Of a DNA stretch of 64,000 nt, positions 11,039 to 18,713 are shown piece after piece; position 1 is the first letter of the stretch; every line of letters begins with the position of its first letter. Below the pieces are notes generated by a model. The model ran no database searches, was not told the DNA's origin, and saw nothing but the letters and a program-made list of their open reading frames with translations. Source of the DNA: Streptomyces sp. PTY087I2 (GTDB taxonomy: Bacteria > Actinomycetota > Actinomycetes > Streptomycetales > Streptomycetaceae); the NCBI RefSeq assembly GCF_001687325.1, contig NZ_LZRD01000015.1, positions 124,001-188,000 of the forward strand. Reading direction: 5' to 3'. The position numbers and the translations under genes are program-made.

Positions 11039-11827
11039 GTGCCTGACATAACAGTGACGACCCTGATCCTCCTCTGTCTCGCCGCGGCCGCCGCGGGCTG
11101 GATCGACGCGGTGGTGGGTGGCGGCGGACTGCTGCTCCTGCCCGCGCTGCTGCTCGGCCTGCCGCACGTCTCGGCGGCCCATGTCCTCGGCACCAACAAG
11201 GCCGTCGCGATCGTGGGCACGTCGGGGGCGGCGGTGACGTACGTACGCAAAGCGCCGGTACGGGTGGGGCTTGCGGTGCGGATCGGGCTGATGGCGCTCG
11301 CCGGGTCGATGGCGGGGGCGTTCTTCGCCGCCGGGATCAGCAGCGAGGTGCTCCGCCCGGTGATCATGGTGGTGCTGCTGGGGGTCGCGGCCTTCGTGAT
11401 GCTGCGCCCGTCCTTCGGCACGGCGGCGGGCGACGGCACGGACCGGCCGGTCGCCCGGGCCCGGATCATCACGGCGATCGTGCTGGTCGGCGGCGGGATC
11501 GGCTTCTACGACGGGCTGTTCGGGCCGGGCACCGGCACCTTCCTGGTGCTGGCCCTGACCGCCGTGCTCCACCTCGACCTGGTGACCGCGTCGGCCACCG
11601 CGAAGATCGTCAACGTGTGCACCAACGCGGGGGCGCTGGCGATGTTCGCGTACCAGGGCACGGTGCTGTGGCAGCTCGCGGCCGTGATGGCGGTCTTCAA
11701 CCTGGCGGGCGGGATGATCGGGGCGAGGATGGCGCTGAGCCGGGGGAGCGGCTTTGTCCGGGCGGTGCTGCTGACGGTGGTGTTCTCGCTGGTCGCGAAG
11801 CTGGGCTTCGACCAGTGGAACGCTTAG
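11039..11827 (+). CDS. TSUP (TauE/SafE) family membrane permease
   Basis: 262 residues with about eight hydrophobic helices in two repeats. The family glycine motif VVGGGGLLLLPALL occurs near residue 25, and the second-repeat motif YDGLFGPGTGTFLVL near residue 160. TSUP proteins export or import sulfite, sulfoacetate or related anions. It is divergent from nirB and may serve sulfur or nitrogen oxyanion movement, but no substrate can be read from the sequence. The GTG at 11039 has no ribosome site; TAGTGT lies six bases before it, suggesting a leaderless transcript. Confidence 0.88.
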   Translation: MPDITVTTLILLCLAAAAAGWIDAVVGGGGLLLLPALLLGLPHVSAAHVLGTNKAVAIVGTSGAAVTYVRKAPVRVGLAVRIGLMALAGSMAGAFFAAGISSEVLRPVIMVVLLGVAAFVMLRPSFGTAAGDGTDRPVARARIITAIVLVGGGIGFYDGLFGPGTGTFLVLALTAVLHLDLVTASATAKIVNVCTNAGALAMFAYQGTVLWQLAAVMAVFNLAGGMIGARMALSRGSGFVRAVLLTVVFSLVAKLGFDQWNA

Positions 11828-11847
11828 CGCTTTTTTGGGCCAGATGG

Positions 11848-12480
11848 TCAGCGCACGTCCGTGAGGTGCGCGTACGCCACCACGTTGCCCTGGTAGCCGG
11901 TTTCCTTGGAGAAGCCGCCGCCGCAGGTGATCAGCCGGAGCGCGGCGTGCGGCGCGTCGCCGTAGACGCGCTGGTCGGGGAAGTCGTCGTTGTCGTAGAC
12001 CTCGATGGCGTCGATCGAGAACACGGCGGTGCGCCCGTCCCTGCGGTCGACCTCGACGCGGGTCCCCTTGGTCAGCGCGCCCAGGGCGTAGAAGACGGAC
12101 GGGCCCTTCGCGTTGTCCACGTGCCCCACGACGATCGCGGTGCCCTTCGCACCGGGCGGGACGCCGTCCTCGTACCAGCCCGCGAGGTTGCGGTCCTCGT
12201 CCGGCGGTACGTCGAGGCTGCCGTCGTCGGCCAGCCCCAGCGGCGTCATCGGCGCGTCCACCTCGATGGTGGGGATGCGGATACGGACCGGATCGGAGGG
12301 GTTCAGCGGCTCGGCGACCGGGGAGCCGGGCTGGAGCTGCGGCCCGGCGGCGAAGGCCTGGGCGCTGGAGGGCTGCGGCGGGATCACCTGGCCGCCGGGC
12401 CCGTTCTGGATGAGCCAGATGCCGCACAGCACGGCGATGCCCACCAGCCAGCCCTTGGCCTTCTGCGCGCTCGGTGACAC
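11848..12480 (-). CDS. Class F sortase
   Basis: 210 residues: N-terminal membrane anchor (GWLVGIAVLCGIWLIQNG, residues about 10-27), a proline-rich linker, then the sortase barrel. Catalytic landmarks are VVGHVDNAKGPSVF (His) and LRLITCGGGF (Cys after ITC), with a C-terminal strand GYQGNVVAYAHL. Class F sortases are the actinobacterial transpeptidases attaching or processing secreted proteins at the envelope. The GTG start has GAGGA seven bases upstream. The neighbouring secreted protein at 12656-13201 is transcribed just ahead of it and is the likely substrate or partner. Confidence 0.9.
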   Translation of the reverse strand: MSPSAQKAKGWLVGIAVLCGIWLIQNGPGGQVIPPQPSSAQAFAAGPQLQPGSPVAEPLNPSDPVRIRIPTIEVDAPMTPLGLADDGSLDVPPDEDRNLAGWYEDGVPPGAKGTAIVVGHVDNAKGPSVFYALGALTKGTRVEVDRRDGRTAVFSIDAIEVYDNDDFPDQRVYGDAPHAALRLITCGGGFSKETGYQGNVVAYAHLTDVR

Positions 12481-12577
12481 GGCGTCGTCCTCGGTCGGTG
12501 GTCCGGGGCGGGCGGGACGCGCTCGGGGACGCGCCCCGCCCGGTCAGGAGGGGAAGCGGCGGTTCGGCTTCCTGTGG

Positions 12578-12657
12578 CGCCTTCGGGAGGGCGCTCCCGC
12601 GGCGCCCTCGGATCGGCCGACGCCTTCGGAAGGGCGCTCCCGCGGCGCCCTCGGATC
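12578..12657. repeat. Tandem 37-base hairpin-containing repeat abutting a stop codon
   Basis: Two 37-base copies (12578-12614 and 12621-12657) differ at a single base. Each contains GGGCGC-N7-GCGCCC, a 6-bp stem-loop. The second copy runs into the stop codon of the secreted-protein gene (minus strand), and a shortened third version lies inside the last codons (around 12660-12680). The pair sits between the secreted protein and the sortase gene and may attenuate transcription. Confidence 0.6.
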
Positions 12658-13201
12658 AGCTTCCTTCGGCGCCCTCGGAGCGGCGGCGCAGCAGCCACAG
12701 TCCGCCGACGGCGGCCAGGCCGATCACGCCGACGCCGAGGGCGACCTGCGTGGAGTTCGGTTCGACGCTGCCGCCGACCCCGGTCCGCACATGGCCGGAC
12801 GGGCGGTCGTGGATCGGCTTGTCGTGCTTGCCGCCGCCGATCACCTTGAGGTCGCCGACCGCGTCCTTGCCGTTGTCGCAGGAGACGACGATCTCGTAGA
12901 CACCGGGCCGGGTGTCGTGCGGCACGGTGAACTGGCCGACCACGACCTCCTTGTGGGTGCCGGGGCGTACCTCGAAGTCCCCGGCGTCCAGCTCGTTCGC
13001 GTCACCGATGCCCGAGCCGTTCTTGCCGCAGGCGGTGGTGTTCACGGTGATGGTGGCGCCGGGGGGCGCGGTCGCCGGGGTGATCTCCAGACGGCCGGAG
13101 TCACCCGCGTACGCGGACGGAGCGGCGGCGGTGAGACCGAACGCGATGACGGTGAACGCGGCACCGACGGTGCCGGTCACGAGGCGGGCGGGACTGCGCA
13201 T
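12656..13201 (-). CDS. Secreted, membrane-anchored protein (probable sortase partner)
   Basis: 181 residues. Signal peptide at residues 1-33 (ends APSAYAGD), an extracellular beta-rich domain with two Cys (TTACGKNGSG and IVVSCDNGKD), a Lys/His-rich linker, and a C-terminal hydrophobic helix (VALGVGVIGLAAVGGLWLL) followed by RRRSEG. This is the layout of a cell-wall sorting signal, but a clear LPXTG is missing; HVRTG precedes the helix. The start at 13201 has GGAGG six bases upstream. Function unknown; the adjacency to a class F sortase supports envelope display. Confidence 0.8.
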   Translation of the reverse strand: MRSPARLVTGTVGAAFTVIAFGLTAAAPSAYAGDSGRLEITPATAPPGATITVNTTACGKNGSGIGDANELDAGDFEVRPGTHKEVVVGQFTVPHDTRPGVYEIVVSCDNGKDAVGDLKVIGGGKHDKPIHDRPSGHVRTGVGGSVEPNSTQVALGVGVIGLAAVGGLWLLRRRSEGAEGS

Positions 13202-13419
13202 GGGGATCCTCCGGGCAGACGGCGCGAGCGGGTGTGTCCTGACCCGAGCCAACGGGGACCGGGCCCGCCACGCCTTCTGACGCGAAGTCAGCTTTCACCC
13301 GTACGGACCGGCGCGGCACCCTTGCCGGAATGGATCACCGCAGGTCGCGGCGGTGCGGCTGGGCCGTTCGGTCCGTGCTGCCGCGCCGGGTGCCGATCGG
13401 GTGAGGGGCGTACGCGAAG

Positions 13420-13444
13420 TGTGACGCAGGTCACATGTGTGACC
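13420..13444. promoter_or_regulatory. Crp-type operator with overlapping dyad
   Basis: TGTGACGCAGGTCACA (13420-13435) is a perfect TGTGA-N6-TCACA dyad and also fits the GTG-N6-GNCAC pattern reported for S. coelicolor Crp. It overlaps a second dyad, GGTCACAtgTGTGACC (13429-13444), so three half-sites follow one another. It lies about 220 bases upstream of the secreted-protein gene, which reads away from it, and downstream of the DUF5990 gene. Confidence 0.55.
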
Positions 13445-13508
13445 TCGCGGACCCCGGGCACACGCAAGACACCCCCCACGGGACGGATCCCCGCCCCCCA
13501 CGGCACCC

Positions 13509-13546
13509 GCCCCCACCGGTCCACTCCCCCCTGGACCGGTGGGGGC
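13509..13546 (-). terminator. 15-bp stem-loop after the DUF5990 gene
   Basis: Perfect 15-bp inverted repeat (13509-13523 with 13532-13546) with loop CTCCCCCC; with one bulged base the stem extends to 13504 and 13550. It lies about 40 bases past the stop of the DUF5990 gene, in the right place to end its transcript. Confidence 0.65.
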
Positions 13547-13586
13547 GGTGTCGGATCCGCCTCCGGCCGGCCGTCGTACGGGGTGC

Positions 13587-14051
13587 TCAGGCCCCGCCCG
13601 TGGCGGCGCTCCAGACGATCCGCGGCGGACGCACCCGGGCGCACAGCGGCTGCCCCTTCGCGTCGGTGAGCCCGAGCCGCCCGGTGAGCCGCCCGGAGCG
13701 CGCGGCGGCGGCGAGCACGTCCGGATCGATGTCGCTGAACATCAGCTTCGCGCGCCGGAACATGGTGAAGACCCCGGCGTCGTCCACCGTGCCCCACGAC
13801 AGATAGACGAACCGCCCGCCCAGCCGGTTCTGGATGTACGGCCCCGACACCTCGACCCCGTCCTCCGTCACGGTGGCCTCGCAGTCGAGCACCCACGACG
13901 CGGAGGGGGCGTCCCCGGGGTGCAGGCCGAGCAGCTCGCCCGGCCGGTCCTTGCGCTGGACGCCGACGTGGATGTTCTCGTGGCCGGGAAAGTCGCTGTC
14001 CGGGCCGCAGGCGCGGCCGGGAAGGGCCGAGGCCTCGATGTGGATCTGCAT
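13587..14051 (-). CDS. DUF5990 family protein
   Basis: 154 residues, soluble, no signal peptide. It matches the actinobacterial DUF5990 pattern: MQIHIEASALPGRACGP at the N-terminus, a central HVGVQRKDRPGELLGLHPGD, and a C-terminal RPPRIVWSA. No catalytic motif is recognised and the role is unknown. The ATG at 14051 has AGGG very close; a GTG six codons upstream (14069) is the alternative. It follows the aminotransferase gene on the same strand with a 42-base gap and is probably cotranscribed. Confidence 0.75.
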   Translation of the reverse strand: MQIHIEASALPGRACGPDSDFPGHENIHVGVQRKDRPGELLGLHPGDAPSASWVLDCEATVTEDGVEVSGPYIQNRLGGRFVYLSWGTVDDAGVFTMFRRAKLMFSDIDPDVLAAAARSGRLTGRLGLTDAKGQPLCARVRPPRIVWSAATGGA

Positions 14052-14093
14052 ATCCCTATGGTCCGGCACGGCACAGCTCGACGGCTCCGGCCG

Positions 14094-14897
14094 TCACACG
14101 AGGTCCTCCGGAGCGCTGTCGTACACCGCGCCCAGGTCCTTCATCAGCTCCTCGTCCACCGCGAACAGGGTGTCGTCGATCCGCCGCACCGGCGCGATGC
14201 CCTGCGAGTTGCAGACGAACGCGGCGGGGAAGCGGCCCACCCCGTCCGGCCCGTCCAGCGTCACCGGACGGCGGACCGAGGGCCGGCCCGCCCGCTCCAG
14301 GCCCTGTTCCAGCAGGGTCATCGTGATGCCGGTGAGCGCCGGGGCGTCGGGCCACACCACCGAGTCCCCGTCCCAGAAGCCGATGTTGGTGATCGCCCCC
14401 TCGGTCACCACACCGCCCGGCGCGGTCAGCAGCGCGTCGTCGAACCCCGCCCGCCCGGCCAGCACCCCGTAGTACGTCTGCCCGAACTCGCCGGGCCGCT
14501 TGATGTGCGGGGCGGTACGGACGTACGGCGCCGACATCAGGCTCCGCGCCCCGGACGGCATGACGGCGGGCTCCCGGACCGTCACCATCAGGGTCGTACG
14601 CGTCGCCCCGGGCGGCAGATAGCCGTTCACCCGCACCGAGGCGTCCCGCCGCCCCGCCCCGTCCAGGGCGTGCCGGACCAGCTCCCGCACCCGGTCGCCG
14701 TCCACCGGCAGCGCGAACAGCTCCCGGTTCGCCGCGTCCAGCCGCGCGAGATGCAGGCCCAGACCCCGCGCCCGGCCGTCCCGCACCTGGAGTGCGGTGA
14801 AGTGGCCGAAGCCGTACAGGGCGGGGATCCGCAGGGTCTCCTCGGTGGCCGGGTGGCCGTCGAACTCGATGTGGGGCGGGGGCGGCTGTGTCGTCAT
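14094..14897 (-). CDS. PLP-dependent class IV aminotransferase family protein
   Basis: 267 residues of the fold-type IV (branched-chain aminotransferase / 4-amino-4-deoxychorismate lyase) family. Visible features are GFGHFTALQVRDGRARGLGLH with the conserved RLDAANREL, the probable PLP Lys in PHIKRPGEFGQTYYG, and TEGAITNIGFWDGD, the usual cofactor phosphate loop. Substrate not determinable. The ATG at 14897 starts before recognisable homology; the ATG at 14948 lies in the middle of a perfect palindrome that is better explained as an operator. Divergent from the FMN reductase gene. Confidence 0.85.
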   Translation of the reverse strand: MTTQPPPPHIEFDGHPATEETLRIPALYGFGHFTALQVRDGRARGLGLHLARLDAANRELFALPVDGDRVRELVRHALDGAGRRDASVRVNGYLPPGATRTTLMVTVREPAVMPSGARSLMSAPYVRTAPHIKRPGEFGQTYYGVLAGRAGFDDALLTAPGGVVTEGAITNIGFWDGDSVVWPDAPALTGITMTLLEQGLERAGRPSVRRPVTLDGPDGVGRFPAAFVCNSQGIAPVRRIDDTLFAVDEELMKDLGAVYDSAPEDLV

Positions 14898-14934
14898 GCG
14901 GCCACCGTATGCGGCGGGCGCGGATACGGGCCGC

Positions 14935-14965
14935 TTGACCTCAACCATGGTTGAGGGGGAAGGGT
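14935..14965 (+). promoter_or_regulatory. SoxR-type box and promoter of the FMN reductase gene
   Basis: CCTCAACCATGGTTGAGG (14939-14956) is a perfect 18-bp palindrome of the form CCTCAA-N6-TTGAGG, the core of SoxR binding sites. It directly follows a -35-like TTGACC (14935-14940) and fills the space to a weak -10 (AAGGGT, 14960-14965) with a 19-base spacer, the long-spacer layout of MerR/SoxR-activated promoters. In S. coelicolor a NADPH-dependent reductase gene belongs to the SoxR regulon, which fits the downstream gene. Confidence 0.75.
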
Positions 14966-14972
14966 CGAGGCC

Positions 14973-15623
14973 ATGGACACCACAGCAGCATCCATGTCAT
15001 CCACGTCATCCACCTCGTCCGCCGAGGACGCCGCGTCCACCCCGGCCGGCCCCCTCAAGGTCGCCGTCATCCTCGGCAGCAACCGCGACGGCCGCTTCGG
15101 CCCGGTCATCGCCGACTGGTTCCTGGGCCGCGCGGCCGGACACCCCGGCATCGAGACCGACCTGATCGACGTCGCCGAGGCCGACCTGCCCACCGCGATC
15201 ACCTTCAGCCCCGGGCCTGAGGAGGCGGCACGGCTCGCGGCGGTCTCCGAACGGCTCGCGGCGGCCGACGCCTTCGTCGTCCTCACCCCCGAGTACAACC
15301 ACTCGTTCCCCGCCCCGCTGAAGACCCTCATCGACTGGTACAGCGCCGAATGGCAGGCCAAGCCCGTCGCCTTCGTGTCGTACGGCGGCATCTCCGGCGG
15401 GCTGCGCGCCGTCGAACAGCTCCGGCAGGTCTTCGCCGAACTGCACACCGTCACCGTCCGCGACACCGTGTCCTTCCACAACGCGGGCGCCCTCTTCGAC
15501 GACGAGGGGCGCCACCGGGACCCGGGCCCCGCCGACGCGGCCGCCAAGGTCATGCTGGACCAGGTGGTCTGGTGGGGCACGGCCCTGCGCGACGCCAGAA
15601 ACTCCCGTCCGTACGGCGCCTGA
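14973..15623 (+). CDS. NADPH-dependent FMN reductase (quinone/flavin reductase)
   Basis: 216 residues, flavodoxin-like fold. VAVILGSNRDGRFGPVIADW gives the FMN phosphate loop, and TPEYNHSFPAPLKTLIDW is the family's isoalloxazine-binding segment; VSYGGISGGLRAVEQLR follows. Such enzymes reduce FMN or quinones with NADPH and often respond to redox-cycling compounds. The first 30 residues are Ser/Thr-rich and variable, so a start at the second ATG (14994) is possible. A SoxR-type box lies immediately upstream and probably makes the gene redox-inducible. Confidence 0.9.
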   Translation: MDTTAASMSSTSSTSSAEDAASTPAGPLKVAVILGSNRDGRFGPVIADWFLGRAAGHPGIETDLIDVAEADLPTAITFSPGPEEAARLAAVSERLAAADAFVVLTPEYNHSFPAPLKTLIDWYSAEWQAKPVAFVSYGGISGGLRAVEQLRQVFAELHTVTVRDTVSFHNAGALFDDEGRHRDPGPADAAAKVMLDQVVWWGTALRDARNSRPYGA

Positions 15624-15709
15624 CCCCCTGTGGGCCGACAATCGCAGGGAAGGCCCACGGGCAGGAGCGCCCGCCGTAGTCCGCATTCCGCATTCCGAGG
15701 AGACCGACG

Positions 15710-16051
15710 ATGACAGCGCCGCCGGCATGGCTGACCGTACTGACCACGACCGACAGCGAGGACAAGGCCCACGCCCTGGCGCAGTCGGCGGTGGAGGCCA
15801 GGCTGGCGGCCTGCGCGCAGATCTCCGCACCCGTGACCTCCGTCTACCGGTGGCAGAACGCCATCGAGACGACCGAGGAGTGGCAGGTGCTCTTCAAGAC
15901 GGCGGCGGAACGCTACGACGAACTGGAGGAGCACATCCAGCGGGAGCACGACTACGACACGCCGGAGATCATCGCCCTGCCGGTCATCCGGGGCAGCGCG
16001 CGCTACCTCGGCTGGGTGACGGCGGAGACGGCTCCTCCGGCGGCCCTGTGA
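15710..16051 (+). CDS. cutA: Divalent-cation tolerance protein CutA
   Basis: 113 residues, the usual CutA length, ferredoxin-like fold forming a trimer. Conserved segments visible: VEARLAACAQISAPVTSVYRW, EWQVLFKTAAERYDELEEHI and the C-terminal YDTPEIIALPV. Linked in other bacteria to copper tolerance, with the exact role unsettled. GAGGAG lies seven bases ahead of the ATG. The stop overlaps the next start (GTGA). Confidence 0.95.
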   Translation: MTAPPAWLTVLTTTDSEDKAHALAQSAVEARLAACAQISAPVTSVYRWQNAIETTEEWQVLFKTAAERYDELEEHIQREHDYDTPEIIALPVIRGSARYLGWVTAETAPPAAL

Positions 16052-16521
16052 CGGCGGCGGTCATGACCACCCCCGACCCGGGCGGCGGCCCCGACGGCGC
16101 CGAACTGCCCTTCTTCGTGTACGGAACGCTCCTGCCGGGCGAACCCAACCACGACCTGTTCCTCCGGGGCCGTACGTCGGGGGAGCGCCCGGCCGTACTG
16201 CCCCGGGCCCTGCTCTACGACGGCCCCGGCTACCCGTACGCCATCGAGGGCCACGGCCGCGTCCACGGCACCCTGCTCGTCGCCGCGCCGGGGGTGTACG
16301 GGGAACTGCTCGGGCTGCTGGACCACCTGGAGGAGTTCCTCGGCCCCGGCCACCCGCGCAACCTGTACGAACGTGTTGTCCGCGAGGTCGAGCTGCCGGG
16401 CGCGGACTCCGTGCGGGCGTGGGTCTACCTCGCGGCGACCGCCGTCACCCGCTCGCTGCGGACCGGGGGCGTGCTGATCCCCGAGGGGCGGTGGATCACC
16501 GGACGCGCCCCGGGCGACTGA
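16048..16521 (+). CDS. Gamma-glutamylcyclotransferase (AIG2-like) family protein
   Basis: 157 residues. The substrate loop FFVYGTLLPGEPNHDLF and the catalytic-Glu segment LGLLDHLEEFLGPGHPRN are clear, followed by YERVVREVELPG and a WVYLA strand, all typical of GGCT-like/AIG2 proteins that act on gamma-glutamyl amines or modified peptides. The GTG at 16048 overlaps the cutA stop and is translationally coupled; an ATG five codons in (16063) is an alternative. Substrate unknown. Confidence 0.85.
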   Translation: MTAAVMTTPDPGGGPDGAELPFFVYGTLLPGEPNHDLFLRGRTSGERPAVLPRALLYDGPGYPYAIEGHGRVHGTLLVAAPGVYGELLGLLDHLEEFLGPGHPRNLYERVVREVELPGADSVRAWVYLAATAVTRSLRTGGVLIPEGRWITGRAPGD

Positions 16522-16587
16522 GGGGTGTCCTTCACTCGCTCGGCGCACGGCCGACGCCGCGCCGGCGGCACTCCCGGCGGGCCCTGT

Positions 16588-16608
16588 TCAAGCCCGTCCG
16601 GCGCTTGA
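16588..16608. repeat. Streptomyces-type intergenic repeat motif
   Basis: TCAAGC with GCTTGA around the core CCGTCCGGCG, continuing TTGAGGACGG. I recognise this CCGGCG-TTGAGGAC style motif from memory as common between genes in Streptomyces genomes. It lies between convergent genes. Confidence 0.4.
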
Positions 16609-16684
16609 GGACGGAACCCTGGTGGTGGGGAGTGATGGTGCCGGGCCCGCCCCGAGCGACGGTTCCGCGCGCCGGGCCGGCCCG

Positions 16685-17497
16685 TCAGCGCGCCCCGGAA
16701 GCCAGCGCCTCCGCCACGCCCGGCTCCTCGGGCCCCAGGAAGCGCGGGTCGGGCCGGAACAGGGCGTCCAGGGCCGCTTTGCCCGAGGCGGCCAGCTCCC
16801 GGACGCCGCCGTAGTACCAGACGGAGTCCCGGGGTTCGTCGACCCCGACGCCGTACGCGTCGATCCCGGCGGACCGGCACAGCGTGACCGCCCGGTGGAT
16901 GTGGAAGCCCTGGCTCACCAGCACGGCGCGGTCGACCCCGAAGATCTTCTTGGCCCGGACGCAGGAGTCCCAGGAGTCGAATCCGGCGTAGTCGCTCACG
17001 ATCCGCTCGTCGGGCACCCCGCGCCCGGTGAGGTACGTACGCATCGCGTCCGGCTCGTCGTACTCCACGCGGCTGTTGTCCCCGGTGACGAGGACGACCT
17101 TGACCTTCCCGGTGCGGTAGAGCTCGGCGGCCGCGTCCAGCCGGTGCGCGAGATACGGGGTCGGCCGCCCGTTCCACAGCCCGGCCCCGAACACGACGGC
17201 GACGTCCCGGACCGGGGCGTCGGCCGTCGTGCCCACCCGGTCACCGGCCCCCAGCCGCATCCAGGTGGCGGGCACGAGCGCCAGCACACAGACGACCATG
17301 AGCCCCTGCACCAGCCGCCGCTGCCCACGCCGGGTACGGGGCAGCCGCAGCCGGGCGACCCGCTCCCGCAGCCGGGACACGGGCCGTTCCGGCAGCCGCG
17401 GCCCGGCAACCCGCTCCCGCAGCCCGAGCCCCTCCGGCCCCCGGGGGCCCGTCGACCGCCCCAGCCGCTTCCCTCTCTCCCCGCTCGTCCCACGCAC
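16685..17497 (-). CDS. SanA/YdcF-type (DUF218) membrane-anchored protein
   Basis: 270 residues. An Arg-rich cytoplasmic N-terminus is followed by one membrane helix (GLMVVCVLALVPATWM) and an extracellular DUF218 domain: VAVVFGAGLWNGRPTPYLAHRL, VLVTGDNSRVEYDEPDAM, DYAGFDSWDSCVRAKKIFG and VLVSQGFHIHRAVTLCR. SanA-like proteins affect envelope permeability and vancomycin sensitivity in other bacteria. The start is uncertain: GTG at 17497 has GGGGG nearby; GTG at 17509 and further upstream codons are also in frame in a Gly/Arg-rich stretch of repeated GTGGGGACGA. Confidence 0.82.
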   Translation of the reverse strand: MRGTSGERGKRLGRSTGPRGPEGLGLRERVAGPRLPERPVSRLRERVARLRLPRTRRGQRRLVQGLMVVCVLALVPATWMRLGAGDRVGTTADAPVRDVAVVFGAGLWNGRPTPYLAHRLDAAAELYRTGKVKVVLVTGDNSRVEYDEPDAMRTYLTGRGVPDERIVSDYAGFDSWDSCVRAKKIFGVDRAVLVSQGFHIHRAVTLCRSAGIDAYGVGVDEPRDSVWYYGGVRELAASGKAALDALFRPDPRFLGPEEPGVAEALASGAR

Positions 17498-17736
17498 CGC
17501 AACCCCCACTCGTCCCCACTCGTCCCCGCGCAGTCCGTCCGTCGGCTGCGCCGTGCGCGCACCCGCGCCCCCACCCCACCTGACGACCGGAACACCGCAA
17601 AGGTTCGCCCGCCGCCCCGGTTGTGGCATCCGACACCGGCGTACGCACACCGCCCCCGCCCCCGCCGTGAGGCGGCGGAAAACACCGGTGACCCTCACGC
17701 AACGGCCCGGCAACCTCCGCCCGGCACCATCGGCCC

Positions 17737-18660
17737 ATGACGGAGCCGGCCCCGGAACAGCCCCAGCAGCCACCCCCGCCGATCGACAGCACCGCGCAGC
17801 TCCTCACCCGTATCACCGACCAGCTCGGCGCACAGCTCAGCCTCGTCTCCCGGAACGGAACCCGCAGACCCATGCACCGCACCCGGTACCCCGACCGCCC
17901 CGCAGCGGACGGCGGCACGCCCGCCCCGGCCCTCGTCGCCGTGGCGCACGGCAGCCGCGATCCGCAGGCCCTGCGCACCGTGCTGGCCCTCCTGGACCGG
18001 GTCCGCGACCTGCGCCCCGGCCTCGACGTCCGGCTCGGACACATCGAGCTCAACGAGCCGCTGCTCCCGGACACCCTGGACGGCCTGCGCGGGGCCGAAG
18101 CCGTCCTCGTACCGCTGCTCCTCGGGCGTGGCCACCACGTCAAGCGCGACCTGCCCGCCGCGACCGCCGCAGCCCCTTCCGTACGGACCCGGATCGCCGC
18201 GCCCCTCGGGCCGCACCCCCTGCTGGTGGAGGCGCTGTACGGGCGGCTCGTCGAAGCGGGCTGGGACCCGGCCGACCGGGACGGCCGGCGCGCCGCCGTG
18301 GTCCTCGCCGCCGCCGGGTCCCGCGACCCCGACTCCGCCCAGGACACCCGGCGCACCGCCCGCCTGCTCGCCGAACGCCTCGGCGCGCCCGTCGTACCCG
18401 CGTACGCCTCCGCCACCACGCCCACCGTCCCGGCCGCCCTGCGCGCACTCGCCGCACGCGGACGCCACCGGACCTTCGTCGCCTCGTACTTCACCGCCCC
18501 CGGCCGCTTCGCGAGCGCCTGCGCCGACGCCGTACCGCACCGGGCCGCCGCCCCGCTCGGCGCCCACCCGGCGATGGCCCGCCTCGTCCTGCACCGCTAC
18601 GACCAGGCGCGCGCCGCGGGCGCCCCCGCCGACGCGGTGACCTTGCTCGCTTCCGCCTGA
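17737..18660 (+). CDS. CbiX/SirB-type sirohydrochlorin chelatase family protein
   Basis: 307 residues. After about 60 variable residues come two related alpha/beta halves: ALVAVAHGSRDPQALRTV with VPLLLGRGHHVKRDLP, then VVLAAAGSRDPDSAQDTRR. The first half has the metal-binding His residues (AHGSRD and GRGHHVK); the second keeps the fold but lacks the first His. Such enzymes insert Co or Fe into sirohydrochlorin, which fits supply of siroheme for NirB elsewhere in the window, although that link is inferred. No clear ribosome site before the ATG. Confidence 0.87.
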   Translation: MTEPAPEQPQQPPPPIDSTAQLLTRITDQLGAQLSLVSRNGTRRPMHRTRYPDRPAADGGTPAPALVAVAHGSRDPQALRTVLALLDRVRDLRPGLDVRLGHIELNEPLLPDTLDGLRGAEAVLVPLLLGRGHHVKRDLPAATAAAPSVRTRIAAPLGPHPLLVEALYGRLVEAGWDPADRDGRRAAVVLAAAGSRDPDSAQDTRRTARLLAERLGAPVVPAYASATTPTVPAALRALAARGRHRTFVASYFTAPGRFASACADAVPHRAAAPLGAHPAMARLVLHRYDQARAAGAPADAVTLLASA

Positions 18661-18713
18661 CATCCCGGCCCGCTCGCGCCCCGTTGTCCGTCCCGGTCGC
18701 TAATGTCGGAACC

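Larger units (their letters stand above)
13202..13586. other. Intergenic region between secreted protein and DUF5990 gene
   Basis: 385 bases without a gene. It holds the Crp-type site, the terminator at 13509-13546, and a small dyad CTGAC-gcgaa-GTCAG about 60-80 bases ahead of the secreted-protein start, which could lie in its promoter. Confidence 0.5.

Noticed and set aside
8232..11051. 939-codon open frame opposite nirB
   Set aside because: Mirror frame of nirB with no recognisable domain and no sensible start.
14946..14948. ATG at 14948 as start of the class IV aminotransferase
   Set aside because: It lies in the centre of the SoxR-type palindrome; homology starts after the ATG at 14897.
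17229..18700. Long plus-strand frame ahead of dgt
   Set aside because: Pro/Arg/Thr-rich mirror of the SanA- and CbiX-type genes; only the part from 18714 is the real dgt.
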